From contig OY744525.1 in the NCBI GenBank assembly GCA_963556195.1, positions 55,387,446 to 55,451,445 of the forward strand: a stretch of DNA of 64,000 nt, in the 5' to 3' direction. The stretch is from Sepiola atlantica. Its lineage: Eukaryota > Mollusca > Cephalopoda > Sepiida > Sepiolidae. This document shows positions 21,919 through 32,980 of the stretch, piece by piece. Positions within the stretch are counted from its first letter, which is position 1. Each line of letters opens with the position of its first letter. The position numbers were made by a program, and so were the translations under genes. Below the pieces are notes generated by a model, which saw only the letters and a program-made list of their open reading frames with translations, was not told the DNA's origin and ran no database searches.

Positions 21919-22180
21919 GTGCAGAGAGTACTGAGTCCTTGGGAGTGTGACTTATTGCCATCCAAATCCACGAGAAGACCAACCGTCATTGCCAGCGAGA
22001 AATCAATGGTAAACGGCTGTTGCGATTGCGCCAAGTCATTTGCGATGGTTATCGAAAAGAGGTGGAGAGTACTGGAAATCTGAGAAGACTTGTTGTCACC
22101 CAGACTCCAGGGGACCCCACTGGTTATTATCAGTGAGCAATCACTGACGATGACTTGTGTGAGAACTCCTAGTGAGTGCA

Positions 22181-22216
<36 letters not shown>
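21919..22216 (+). mobile_element. LINE-like 3' end with (AAT)n tail, copy 1
   Basis: Runs from gtgcagagagtactgagtcc to agtgagtgcaaataat and into (AAT)n. The frame RRLVVTQTPGDPTG and the alternative DLLSPRLQ resemble a LINE ORF2 end common in mollusc and coral genomes (from memory, moderate certainty). Copy 2 at 22555-22831 shares gtgtgagaactc just before its (AAT)n tail. Confidence 0.5.
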
Positions 22217-22218
<2 letters not shown>

Positions 22219-22554
22219 TACTACTCCTCCTCCTCCTCCTACTACTGCTACTAATACTAATAATGATATGATGATGATGAAAATAGGTTAAATATAAGAA
22301 AAATCGTCGAGTGCGGAAACCAACTAACATAACCATATAACGCCGTCCAATCACAGAAAAATGAAATGGAATAAGACTGTATAAACTCAATTAGAAATAT
22401 AAAAGAAAGTTGCCACCAAACCAAGGGAACTTAAACTTTAAAAGTAGATATGAAACAAATCATAAAGTCTGATCCCTCCTCCTAGAAAACACGGTGGCAC
22501 CAGTCTTGGTATCAGGAATTAATCATGATGGATCAGGGAGGATTGAAAGAGTGG
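22217..22554. other. Spacer between the two LINE-like tails
   Basis: Short triplet runs at 22217-22280 (CTC, ACT, ATG). Otherwise nothing recognised. Confidence 0.4.
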
Positions 22555-22831
22555 ACAGCATCATCCAGACCTCCAGCTGAAGGGCAGGGAGAGTACTTGA
22601 ATCCCAAGAATGCTTATTACCTCTTAAATTCCAGAAAACATCTACAGCAGGTATCATAATGAATAGTAAACTGTTGCTGCAATAACGCAGTATGATTTGC
22701 AATGGTTACCGAAATAAGCAAATGGTTATTTAAACCTGTGCAGACGTGTTGTCACTCAGACTCCAGGGAATAATACTTTTGTTTCAAGTGAGCGATCACT
22801 GGTAATAACATGTGTGAGAACTCATTGTGAG
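22555..22831 (+). mobile_element. LINE-like 3' end with (AAT)n tail, copy 2
   Basis: Contains ttgtcactcagactccaggg, gtgagcgatcactgg and gtgtgagaactcattg, parallel to copy 1, and ends in (AAT)n. The 5' boundary is uncertain. Fragments with the same phrases occur at 51555-51715. Confidence 0.5.
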
Positions 22832-22833
22832 TA

Positions 22834-22898
<65 letters not shown>
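22832..22898. repeat. (AAT)n microsatellite at the Helitron 3' junction
   Basis: About 22 AAT units. The Helitron 3' terminus abuts it at 22899. Confidence 0.95.
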
Positions 22899-22899
<1 letters not shown>

Positions 22900-23025
22900 T
22901 AGCGGGACCCGTGTAAATTACACGAAATGATGCTTTCAATACTAATTATCTTGTTCCTAACCTATACATGTTTGAATAAAATATCATAAGATTTGGTTTT
23001 AAAAATAAACAATACATGAAACAAT

Positions 23026-26000
23026 TTACAAAACTTCTTTATATACAATATTTCTATTGAAGGTAGTTCCTCTTCTCTGGCCATGAGTAGAATTATTCTG
23101 AGGACAAATTTTCACTCTTACACTGTTCACAGACCTTGCTCTTGAGAAGGCTACATAAAGTTTGTCCTTGAGCTTTATTAATGGTCATTGAATATGATAG
23201 GCGGATGTGAAATTGAGTCCTGTGCAAAACAAATGGAATATTTGCGTCACTGGGATTAAGTTTAATTCTTGGAATTAAAACTCGCTCCTGAGCATGAGAT
23301 CCACTTATGATTGAAGCTAGAATACTGTGGTTATGAAGCTCCAATACTTCTAAACGCGTTCCATTGCATAGTCCTTTCGTTATTGACAGGTTTCGAAGCA
23401 GCATAATAATAGATCCAACTTTAAGATTGAGACGATGAGGAGGCATTCCCGAAGGCGTAAGTGAATTTATGAATTCCATTGGATAATTATTAGCTTCCAT
23501 TTCATTGTCTGATGATACTGAATCTATACTTAGATATGTTTTGCTCTCAGTTGGTAGTATACTTAGAATATCTTCATTAATATCCAAGCAATCTGCATTT
23601 TTTGGTGACAAAATAACTCTACTTTTCATTTCGTCTTGGGTGCAATTATCGAATATGTCTGATACTAAAGAGTCATTGCATACACATTGTTCTGGGATAT
23701 CGATAGTATCATCAGAAACGTTATCAAGTGAACTCTGCACTCGACTATTTCCGATTTGTAAGAGCCACTGTGAGAAAACTTGTTCGTTGTCATTAGTCCT
23801 CATATTCTGAGAGAGTTTAAGTTGATGAAAACTGTGCCACATTGGAGACTTCTTTAGACATACATCCAATACTGCAGCAGGTGGAGCTCTAGGAACCACA
23901 GGCAGAACTTGCCTGAAGTCTTCTCCTAATATGAAGACTTTACCACCAAATATGCTATTATTATTCATAATATCTTGTAAACAATTATCAATGGCATTTA
24001 ATGCATATCGAGGGATCATCGACGCCTCATCAATAATGAAGAGCTTCACCTGCCTGAGAATATTTGCTTGGTCAGAATTAGGCGGAATATTGCAGGTAAT
24101 TGTCTCAGTGAAAGGAACAGGAAGTTTGAAGATACTGTGAAGTGTTTTTCCATTTTTCAATAGTGTTGCTGCAATACCTGTCCAAGCAGAAGTACTAACA
24201 GCCACATTTTGAGCCACCAGGTAATCATGAATCATGTTGAATAGAAACGTTTTGCCAGAACCGCCAGGTGCATCCAAGTAAAACTATCGATGGTTAGTCT
24301 CCAATCCTCTATCTAGTTCACTAACAGCGTTAATGACACTATTAAATACACCTCTTTGCTCAGTATTTAGTATTTCAGGATTAACTTCTTGAATTTCTTC
24401 CATATGTTGAATGGCAGGAGGCTCACTGATTGGTTCTGGTAGACCAAGCATCGCACAATTCATGCCGGTTTCATTCAAAATCATGTTTATGTGATGCAGA
24501 GCGATATTCTCTGCAACATTATCATCATATTGGCGTAAAAGGTCCTCTATCATAAGGTGTTTGTTATCATTCCATAATTGTAAGGCATCTTGTGGTGTAT
24601 TGTATAAACAAATCATTGCAAACATGTTAAGAAGCTGTCGTGGCATTTGATATATAGCTGCCTCACTTAAAGCCATTTCTAGTTCGTTGTCATCTTCAAG
24701 CAGTTGCAATCGAATACAGGCACCCTTAAAGGTCGGCAATTGTTCACCTCCTACAGTTTTCAGGTTATTAAAAGAAGTTGCACCTGGTATATGAAGAAGA
24801 AGCATCCTTAAATGAAATTTCTCAGCATTTCTAGGACTGGCAGAGTACATTCTCGTTACAATCTGGCGGTGACGTTGTCTTCTGGTCCAAGTGTTGCTTT
24901 GCTTATTAAATACATAATATTCAGGAATATCAATATAAAGGTGGGCTCTTGCATCCACGTCTCTTTGGTTAAGTTTGAACCATGCAGTTAATTGCGTGTC
25001 TCGTCCTTCTGCGCGGGCAGCAGCTTGTCCTTGTTCACCCGGCCTATAATAAACTTGTTGCTGGTCAGGTAAATGGAGGGCGAGTCGGTAAACTATGTGT
25101 GACTGTCCATGCATTTTGTATTCTGACAAACGCCAAAATGCTTCAGGCGGAGATACGTATCTACACGAAATATATTGCTTAATTTCATTATATTCATTTG
25201 CATTAGTTTCATTGTTATTCATATTCATTTCCATCATTGCGCAATCATGTCTTTTATAGACATATTTGAAAAGATATTTCACACTTTTTACTGAGATACA
25301 CACCTCTACATTAATGTGAGCACCATATTTTCTGAGTAAATACTTATTATATGGTACTACAAACCTGCAGTCAATCTCATGGACACCCACTCTTACAGAA
25401 TCTCCATTATTTCTGCGTCTGTAAAGAGGATATCCAGAAACATTTGTAATAGTCTCCTCCTGATATGGCATTGGAAATTTCTTCTGACACTCTCCCCCTA
25501 CCATACAGATTGAATTGGGATTAAATGTACCACAGGGTCCATGAATCATGAGTGTTTTCACTAATTCTCTCAATTCTGGATCATGTTCTGATGGTAATTC
25601 AGCTGAAACAATATTATCAATTTGTTCCCTAGTTCTGATTTTATATTCTTCTTGCAGCATGATTAGCATGTGACAATGCGGGAGACCTCTTTTCTGAAAT
25701 TCAATTACATGTATCGCAGCAATAGGTACCCCAAGTACATGTCTGTCCTTTATGTCAATCATTAAATCATTAAGATGTTGTTTGAAAACTCGTGCCAATA
25801 AATCTGGTCTGTTCTGTGCTGTTTCATGAGGCTGTAAGTTTTCAGTTACTTCTCGACATTTTGGATTGCAAGAATATGTTATAAATAAATCAGGCCTTCC
25901 ATACTTGCAAACTATTGCCATTGCATCTTGGTAGCATTGTTGCATATTTCGTGGGCTCCCTGTGAAGGATGATGGCAAAATGACAGGTACTCCAGGATCT

Positions 26001-26290
26001 TCATTTTCATTATTTCTTGCAAGGTGATCCATCAAAGCTGAATACATTGCAACTCTTAGTTGTGCTTGATTTTCTCTATGAATTTCAAACGACAACCTTC
26101 TACTTTAACGTAACCATCGACTATATATTGTTGAAATAGTTTTCCACCACTGTGTATTGGACTGAAGTCACGTCTTATAGATAGACGATATGCATAAAAT
26201 TCCTGCATAGTCACCTTGTTACGAACTCTAGTTTGCCTATTTGCTACATGAGGAATGTTTATATGCCATCCGAATTCACCATGAGGAAAG
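23026..26290 (-). pseudogene. Helitron RepHel (Rep endonuclease and PIF1-like helicase), inactivated
   Basis: Minus-strand order: a Helitron-like N-terminal part (GEFGWHINIPHVANRQTRVR, LFQQYIVDGYVKVE) at 26290-26095; a one-base frameshift near 26090; then a 603-codon frame. That frame has the HUH metal-binding motif GLPHCHMLIM (His 140 and 142) and the two-tyrosine motif YLFKYVYK (Tyr 274 and 278). An in-frame TAG at 24286-24284 is followed in the same frame by the helicase with Walker A PGGSGKT, FIIDEASM, GEDFRQVLPVV and MTINKAQGQT. The motif VAFSRARS and the usual tail ending NIVYKEVL survive in another frame (23152-23026), after loss of about 17 residues following QGQT. Rep would nick and join DNA, and the helicase would unwind it. 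Only one stop, one frameshift and one small deletion were seen, so it died fairly recently. Confidence 0.9.
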
Positions 26291-27115
26291 AGAAAAACGC
26301 CAAAATGAAAAACAAAAAATAGTTTTAAGTTTTAAGCAACACAAAAAGTAGTTTTTAACCAGGTGATAAAAAAAAATAAATGCAAAAAATAAATAATAAA
26401 ATTGTATTTATTGCCAATTGTTGGTAAATGTTTGATAAAAATAAATTAAAAAATTTTTTAAAAAATTTATTTACACTGTATTGTGTTCGTTTTTTTGTTA
26501 TTTGCAATGTTTCTTGAAAATAAAACTGAAAAAGTTTACGAAGTTATCGTCTGCCACACTGACCCTAACTCTAACGACGGCGTCAAAGTTAGCGCGGGTC
26601 CTAATGTAACAAAGCACCCTCTATTTGTTAGTAAGTTGCTTTATTATGACCCCCCTCCTTCTGGATAAGAGTGAAATAATTTGTTGTTCGTGTACGATGG
26701 ACATTGCGCATATCTACTAGAAAGGGTTGATATGCCATCCGTTCAAAAAAAAAATAATAATAATACTGGCCCTCTCTACAACCAAAATAAAGGAAGTAAA
26801 TTGTTTTCACTTTTTAAGAAATACTAATGATATACTAATTTTTAAGCAGTTAACGTAATTTAATAGACAATGCCCTTAAAAACGCCAAAATAAAAAACAA
26901 AAAATAGTTTTAAGTTTTAAAGCATCAGAAAAAAGTACTTTTTAACCAAGTGATAAAAAAAAATAAATGCAAAAAATAAATAATAAAATTGTATTCATTG
27001 CCGCTTGCTGGGAATTGTTTGCTAAAAATAAATAAATAATGTTTTTACTTTTACTTACACTGTGTCGTGTTCGTATTTTTGTTAGATGCAATGTTTCTTG
27101 AAAATAAAACTGAAA
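26289..27115. repeat. Pair of 240-bp direct repeats within the Helitron
   Basis: 26289-26530 and 26878-27115 share caaaaaatagttttaagttt, a polyadenine-rich core, and gcaatgtttcttgaaaataa. The 350 bp between them includes ctgaccctaactctaacgac followed by tcaaagttagcgcgg. That segment is similar to the right half of the element at 50427-50622, so a small element may have inserted between or inside duplicated copies. Confidence 0.7.
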
Positions 27116-27137
27116 TGTAGAAAAAAATCTTGGAGGT

Positions 27138-27212
27138 TGGTTGGGATCGAACTATAAACCAGTCGGACCGAAGTAAAAGATACTACGTCGCTAACCGTTA
27201 CGCTAAAGGGAA
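27138..27212 (-). other. tRNA-like Pol III promoter inside the Helitron 5' region
   Basis: Minus strand: A-box-like tagcgtaacgg (27205-27195) and B-box-like gttcgatcc (27152-27144), about 43 nt apart. Stems of a full cloverleaf are not convincing, so this is a tRNA relic or SINE head, not a tRNA gene. Confidence 0.5.
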
Positions 27213-27341
27213 ATACTTGAAAATTCAGTTGAAATTAGGCGTATAAAAATGTTTGTCAAAATCTCGGTGCGGTACGCATGCGCAGAGGTTTTGCCGGAAG
27301 CGTGACACACGAACACACACGCTATCGTATTAATATATAGA

Positions 27342-27345
27342 TGAT

Positions 27346-27409
<64 letters not shown>

Positions 27410-27432
27410 AAAAAAAAAAAAAAAAAAAAAAA
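27342..27432. repeat. (GAT)n plus poly(A) at the Helitron 5' junction
   Basis: About 22 GAT units (27342-27408), then about 24 A. The Helitron TC end lies directly beside it. Confidence 0.95.
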
Positions 27433-27540
27433 TCTTAAGGAAAATCCTCGAATGCGGAAATTACCCTACATAAACTACGAACGCAAACCAGCCACAGAAT
27501 TTAACTCAATGGGTGACCAACAGGCCACATTTGTTCCTAG

Positions 27541-27649
<109 letters not shown>

Positions 27650-28065
27650 TTGGACGCACACCCTCCCCCAAAAATGAAACAATATTTCGAAGTATAATTC
27701 TGTTCAAGATAACTGCCATTGTATTTTACGGTTGGTTACGGTGACAGAGTATAAAGGAAAAGAAAAATAGTGGTTTCTTTTGAAATCAGATTCGTGTTTT
27801 CTTTTTCTTTTTGTTGTTTTTTTTTTTGTCAGCCATCTTTTTGCGGGAGGTAGGGGAGGGGGGCCTCAAAAAGTTTTCAAAGCATCGATCATCCGTTATG
27901 TTTGGCTAACACAATACATCTATGGACAGATTTTCTCTCTCTTTTTTAGATGATACCTCGCAATATCACTCTATATGTCTGTCGCCTCATCTGTCGCGTT
28001 TTAGTATAACATAACACGTTCAAAGATAAACGTGGAAAGCGAATAAACGCATCGTACAAATAACT
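27650..28065. other. Intergenic, nothing recognised
   Basis: Contains a T run near 27818-27828 and a G-rich patch near 27845-27863. No feature supported. Confidence 0.4.
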
Positions 28066-28160
28066 GGGAGGTGGCAGCGGTGAAGTGTATACAGGCGCCG
28101 ATTGATAACTGGGCGTTCCGTGTTCGAACCCTGTCGGATCCATAGCACCGCTCTCACTAT
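28066..28160 (+). mobile_element. tRNA-like SINE head
   Basis: A-box-like tggcagcggtg and a strong B-box gttcgaacc (28122-28130) at tRNA-like spacing. No hammerhead core follows, unlike the other tRNA-like repeats here. The 3' end is undefined. Confidence 0.5.
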
Positions 28161-28765
28161 AAATGTTGTCAAACTCCACCTGGTCCCCCTGATTCTAAAA
28201 AAAAAAGAAGAAATCTAGGAAACCAATGCCAACAATAGGATCAAGCAGTATAAAAAACTATTAACAAAAAAATGAAATACTGATTCATACGAAAAGAAAG
28301 AAGCAACAAGTGACTCCTTTACGGTCGGTTTGTCGCGCTCCAGTTTAAAATACAATTCTCGTCGGTCTGTCACATTTGAATTGGAAATATCATTTTTATT
28401 GCTAAACGCGTTGATTGAATGGGCACATCTAAATAATGTACGATCTTATTTTTTATTAATTTTTTTATTTTTTGTAATTGATAAATATTCAACATAATCG
28501 TACACTTTGACCTTTTGCCGCCATAAATACATTTCAATCCTTAGAAAATGTAACATTTCGGAACATCAACCATTCAAGTTTTGGCGGCTAATTTACTCGT
28601 AAACCTTCAAGTTCTAGAGAAGACACATCGATTATAGACGTTTTCTCTTTGTCATTTTCTTCGGTATTTGATCATAGTGACCTTTACTTATACCAAAGAA
28701 AAAAACGTTTTGAACTTCATTTATTATCGTTTCTCTATAATAAAAAATATAGTTGTTTTTTTTTA
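28161..28765. other. AT-rich intergenic
   Basis: No gene or repeat recognised. Confidence 0.4.
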
Positions 28766-29670
28766 GTTTTTTTTTTTTACATAGTTCACCCCAAACAAGG
28801 CAGGCCGCCACTGTAGACGTAAGGGGCTACTGAGAAAAGAAAAGGGGAGAAGGAAGGGGGGGGAGTGGACCTAACTTTGGATCTGCGCAGCGAGATGTCT
28901 GTTCACATTAGTTTTAAACTTCTGCATGTCTGTTCTGTCGGGGAAACAGGGGGCAGGGAGAGAGTTCCAGAAACCAGCAGTACGAGGAAAGAAGCTATTT
29001 GAGTAGAAGGCTCTCCGACATCTGGGGACCTCCACAGTGAATGAATGAGATTTAGTTGATTGTCGAGTTAGTCTAGGGAATTTACGTCAAGGGGGCACCA
29101 GAGTAGCCAATTCATCGGAGCATAATCCATTGAAGTATTTGTAAAACAAGCACAAAGATGCCACATTGCGGCGATGGGACAGAGGCTGAAGCTTGGTGGA
29201 CAGTGAGGGTCCAATTAGGTTGGCGATTCTTTTTTGGACCTTGTCAAGGAGGGAGAGACTAGTAGATGATGCACCAGCCCAGATGTGACAACAATACTCC
29301 ATGCATGGGCGAATGGTGGCTTTGTAGAGATACAGGATAATGTCAGGTGTGAGGAGTTTACTAGCACGGTAGAGGGAGCCAACCTTCTTTGCGGCAGCCT
29401 TGGCAATGTCTTCAATGTATTTGTTCCAATTCATGTTACCTGTGAAGATTAGGCCGAGGAGTTTGAATGATGAACTCTCAGGTAGGGTGTTATTTGCCAT
29501 GATAATCGGTGGTTGAATAGGTTCCTTGTAGTTATTGAAGGAAAGGAGTTTTGTCTTTGCGGCATTAAAAGTTACCAACCATTTATGAACCCAATCCACT
29601 ACAGCCTGGAGGTCATTTTCTAAAGATTCAGCCATTGCCTTGGATATGATCGCGTATTTTGCATATGTTG
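28766..29670 (-). mobile_element. 5'-truncated LINE, same family as 13866-16690
   Basis: The minus-strand copy ends with an A-rich tail (T runs at 28756-28780 on the plus strand). An open frame of 223 codons (29758-29087) carries the RT C-terminal region: ESLENDLQAVVDWVHKWLV, LLGLIFTGNMNWNKYIEDIA, IRPCMEYCCHIWAGA, KRIANLIGP and YFNGLCSDELATLVPP. The catalytic FADD part is missing; its first ~30 codons (to about 29665) do not look like LINE sequence. The best preserved of the LINE copies here. Confidence 0.85.
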
Positions 29671-30499
29671 TCATCGATAGCTGACGGTCTTCAAACTTAA
29701 TATTACATTTTGGTTCTTCATTTTCCGTTGTGAAAACTTCGCTTATGTTCTTAACCAACAGAAAAGTGCATATTTATTTAATTTCTGTCAAATAGAATTG
29801 TATCCCACTCGGAATTACTTTACAATGGTGACATTTATCACAAAACCGAGAAAACAAAATAAACAAAAGCCGGAGATGACAATTATTACGGCTTAGCTTC
29901 ATCAAATAAGCAATCAGTTGTATATAGTTCATATGGTAGGCGATCAGACTGAACAACTTAAGTTCCCGTTTTCGATTTCGTCTCTTATGTTCCGCTTTTT
30001 TTGCATGGAAAATCTATTACTTAATATTAATACATTGTTTAATCCCAAGCAACGCCGGATAGGGACAGCTAATTATCCTTCCCTCTATAATAATGTAAGC
30101 TTTTGGTTTTAAAAAACATTTTCAAGCAAGAATACTTTATGGTAAATGAATGTTTATTCTAAAGAAAAAAAAGCATATATTGTTTTTGGCTTTCTCAAAA
30201 TTTAATATTCAAATACGAAACGATACTTATAAAAAAAAGTGCCAATATTTCTTATAACATTTTCAGGAGAGTCACGTGGGGCACTAGAGACTTTCAAATC
30301 GCCCAGTCAACAGCTCAACAGACATTCACGAGAGATTACTACATTTCCAAGGAAAAAAACCCACTGATTTATAAAAGAAAGAAACATTGCTGGAAAATGC
30401 TTTTTAAAACCGAAAGCTTGCAGGAATACTTTGAGGTAAATAAATGTTTATTTTAAAGAAAAGCGGCATATATCGTTTTTGGCTTTCTCAATATATATA
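29671..30499. other. Intergenic with a 90-bp direct repeat pair
   Basis: 30120-30205 and 30416-30498 share aatgtttatt, taaagaaa and tttttggctttctcaa. The second copy abuts the tRNA-like SINE at 30500. The origin is unknown. Confidence 0.5.
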
Positions 30500-30650
30500 T
30501 GGTTCTAGATGTCGGGATTTGAGTTGTAAAATACTCGGAATCTAGGGTTTCGAATCGCATGACCAGTAGTGAATAGTTATATCTCTATGCTGATGAGTCC
30601 CGAGTATGAAGGACGAAACGTATACGTATATAGATAATAACACAAATATT
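30500..30650 (+). mobile_element. tRNA-derived SINE with intact-looking hammerhead (copy 1)
   Basis: The head has a B-box-like gtttcgaatcgc (30547-30558), then accagtagtgaatag, a complete hammerhead (30584-30634), and a short tail agataataacacaaat. The 5' part differs from copy 2, where the A-box is recognisable. Copies 1 and 2 are in the same orientation about 310 bp apart. Confidence 0.75.
30584..30634 (+). ncRNA. Hammerhead ribozyme, canonical core (copy 1)
   Basis: Stem I tctatg (30584-30589) pairs with tataga (30629-30634), one G-U. Core ctgatga 30590-30596. Stem II gtcc/ggac (30597-30600, 30611-30614) with a 10-nt loop and the conserved G-C at 10.1/11.1. gaa 30615-30617. Stem III acg/cgt closing a tata loop (30618-30627). 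Cleavage base A at 30628. All invariant positions are present; A17 instead of C17 is allowed but slower. The short stem III suggests dimeric cleavage. Confidence 0.85.
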
Positions 30651-30809
30651 TATAATTTGTAGCTCCTAGAAAACCTGTCTAGATGGGCACTGTAAGTGTA
30701 GTATTAACATATCACGACGTCGTTAGCTATAAATGCATCGTTCCTTTCATTAAGTTGAACGCTCTTATGACGTTAAGCCGCCGGATAAAGTGTTAAAATT
30801 ATCACTGTT

Positions 30810-30960
30810 TATTCGCTATTCAGCGGTGGCCGAGTTGTACTAGATGTCGGGATGTGAGTTTCGAATCGCATGACCAGTAATGAATAGTCATATCTCTATG
30901 CTGATGAGTTCCGATTATAAAGGACGAAACGTATATGTACATAGATAATAAACAAAACAA
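30810..30960 (+). mobile_element. tRNA-derived SINE with intact-looking hammerhead (copy 2)
   Basis: A-box tggccgagttg (30829-30839) as in tRNA-Leu/Ser-like heads, a B-box-like region gtttcgaatcgc, then the hammerhead and an A-rich tail aataaacaaaacaaata. A promoter, ribozyme and A-rich tail in one unit under 160 bp is the most complete example in the window. Confidence 0.8.
30895..30945 (+). ncRNA. Hammerhead ribozyme, canonical core (copy 2)
   Basis: Stem I tctatg/cataga is fully Watson-Crick (30895-30900, 30940-30945); copy 1 has G-U where this has G-C. Core ctgatga 30901-30907. Stem II gttc/ggac with one U-G. gaa 30926-30928. Stem III acg/tgt with tata loop. Cleavage base A at 30939. Substitutions relative to copy 1 keep every helix. 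Confidence 0.85.
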
Positions 30961-31664
30961 ATATTGTATCAAGAGAGGCGCGAGAGCGCTCTATCCCTTA
31001 ATAGGCAACACGAATGGCCTATGCTGGAAATCGCATTTCTTTGATCAATCATAACTCAAAAACCAATAAATCAAATTAGTTAAAACTTTGCACAAAATTT
31101 TTATTTCATAGGTTCTATAAGTGTGTAGAATTTCAGCATCATTAGTCAAGACAACCCAGAGATCCAGAAAGTTCAATCGTGAAATCATGTGTATACGTAC
31201 GTAAGTACATACGTACGTACGTATGTGCCACCCTGTATCTCATCAACTATTTGATGGATTCAGCTTATTTTTGGCAGAGATAGAGGTTCTAGTTGACGGC
31301 ATTTTAATTTCAGTTTACCATATACCTTAGTTTTCCAGAGAATTCCAAAAACCTTAAAAATGAGCAGTATTCATACATTTTATTCTATATCTTATCGACC
31401 ATTAGATGGATTCAGCTGATGTTTGGCAAAGATAGATGTTCTAGTGTTTAGTTGATGGCATTTTAAATTCAGTTCACGATATACCTTAGTTTTGAAAAAA
31501 TTTGTTCTTGTTTGAATTGTATCATGAGTAAATATACACTCATCATAATTTTAAAAAAAAATTTACCTGTGAATATTGGAAGAAACATTGATTAGTCAAA
31601 CTACCAACTATATCAGTTATGAGAAGGCATTGTATTGAGGCATAGCCTTTACAAAAGTAGTGAC
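30961..31664. other. Intergenic; two diverged 110-bp direct repeats
   Basis: 31230-31345 and 31390-31500 share gatggattcagct, ttggca, agatag and atataccttagtttt. An (ACGT)-rich tetranucleotide patch lies at 31195-31226. No gene. Confidence 0.5.
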
Positions 31665-32010
31665 ATGAAAAATGCCAGTATACTGAAATCATATGCCCTT
31701 AATAGGGTTAAGATGAAAATTAATATACAATAAATGTACGAAAGCAAGAAAATTCCAAAATTTTTACACTTTTATTGTCATTAAGGGTATGCGAGCACAA
31801 CAGAGCTATGTATTTTACTGGTAGGAATTTTTCTTCAGCGCACCTCACACACTTCATCCACTCATGCATAGAAATGTATACTGTATACCTTTAATGACAA
31901 TAAAAGTGTAAAAATTTGCTAATTTCCTTGCTTTTGTACATTTAGTGTATATGAATTTTCATCTTAACCCTATTAAGGGCATATGATTTCAGTATACTGG
32001 TATTTTTCAT
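31665..32010. mobile_element. Foldback/MITE-like inverted repeat (126-bp arms)
   Basis: Arms 31665-31790 and 31885-32010 are near-perfect complements (ends atgaaaaatgccagtatact versus agtatactggtatttttcat) around a 94-bp loop. (TA)n follows at once. No protein; superfamily not assigned. Confidence 0.85.
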
Positions 32011-32011
32011 G

Positions 32012-32013
<2 letters not shown>

Positions 32014-32065
<52 letters not shown>
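32014..32065. repeat. (TA)n microsatellite
   Basis: About 26 TA units directly after the foldback repeat. Confidence 0.95.
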
Positions 32066-32068
<3 letters not shown>

Positions 32069-32980
32069 CATCTTGTAGATTTTAATTTTTTGTGTGAATT
32101 TCACCAGTACAGACATCACACACGCACAAATCCACGGCTAAAGTATCAAGTCATTATGTTAATGCAATGCCTGTGCTAGGGTCTCATACCTTCCCGATTG
32201 ATAAAAAATACTCTTTGTAAATAAATAAATCTGTTATCCTTTTTAATCACCAAAATCTCACACCTTCTTTCACTCCTCTCTCCCCCTTCCTCTCTTTTTT
32301 CTTTTGTTATCATCACTGGAAAGAAATTTACTTTTTTTTCCCTAGCATCAAACGGAATTTCCATGAACACAGTATTTTTTCTAAGAATTTTCCATCAGTG
32401 GAACATATTGTCACACGATTGTTTCCCTGAGGGCTACAATATGGTCCCCTTCAAACCTAATGTCAATAAACAATTGTTATGAAGCGTCTATACGTCATTT
32501 ATCCTTATCCTTCAGTGAACCTTGGTCTTGATAAGTGGTGATTGAACAATAAAAAATAAATTAAAAAATTACCCTATTTTGTTAAAATTGTCAGAATTCA
32601 TTCAATGAACTAAATGCAATAATAACGCCTTCAAATTTTTAAATTTAACATATTAGCAATCTTCAAAAAGTGGTTTAACAGAATTTTAATCAGGACCAGA
32701 TTAAAGGACATGCGCATTAACGTTTTTATTGTGTTGTCACTGTTTAAAGTTGCTGTAGATATTTGTAAGGGATGGAAAATAAAACTAGGGAAACGATCCC
32801 TTAAACCGGCTCCCCACTCTTGCCCGATCTCTGAATTCGTAGGTATGTAGCACCGACCCTGAAAAGGAACATCAGTTATTTTCTTTTCTAAGAGATCCTC
32901 TTGTAAATATCCGTGGATTTTGTCATCGTTAAACCCCTCGTGTCTTTAGAAAAGCTACCCGGAATTATGGGTATGTTTTT
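32066..32980. other. AT-rich intergenic, nothing recognised
   Basis: About 0.9 kb with no coding or repeat signal. Confidence 0.4.

Larger units (their letters stand above)
22899..27341 (-). mobile_element. Helitron, both ends recognisable (4.4 kb)
   Basis: On the minus strand the 5' end is TCTATATATTAATACG at 27341, preceded by A. The 3' end is a small hairpin (acgggtcccg) followed by CTAG at 22902-22899, followed by T. A|TC...CTAG|T is the signature of rolling-circle Helitrons with no target duplication. It encodes one RepHel protein (broken). The 5' kilobase has two direct copies of about 240 bp (26289-26530, 26878-27115) and a tRNA-like sequence. Both flanks are triplet microsatellites. 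Confidence 0.9.

Noticed and set aside
23093..24277. Host PIF1 helicase
   Set aside because: In frame with the Rep part apart from one stop, and inside Helitron ends.
24284..26095. Host gene encoding a 603-residue protein
   Set aside because: HUH and two-Tyr motifs, downstream PIF1-like helicase in frame and Helitron termini show it is a transposon gene.
26098..26290. Separate short gene upstream of the 603-codon frame
   Set aside because: It reads as the Helitron N-terminal domain and is separated only by a one-base frameshift.
27138..27212. Genuine tRNA gene
   Set aside because: A- and B-box-like sequences are present, but the T and anticodon stems do not pair.
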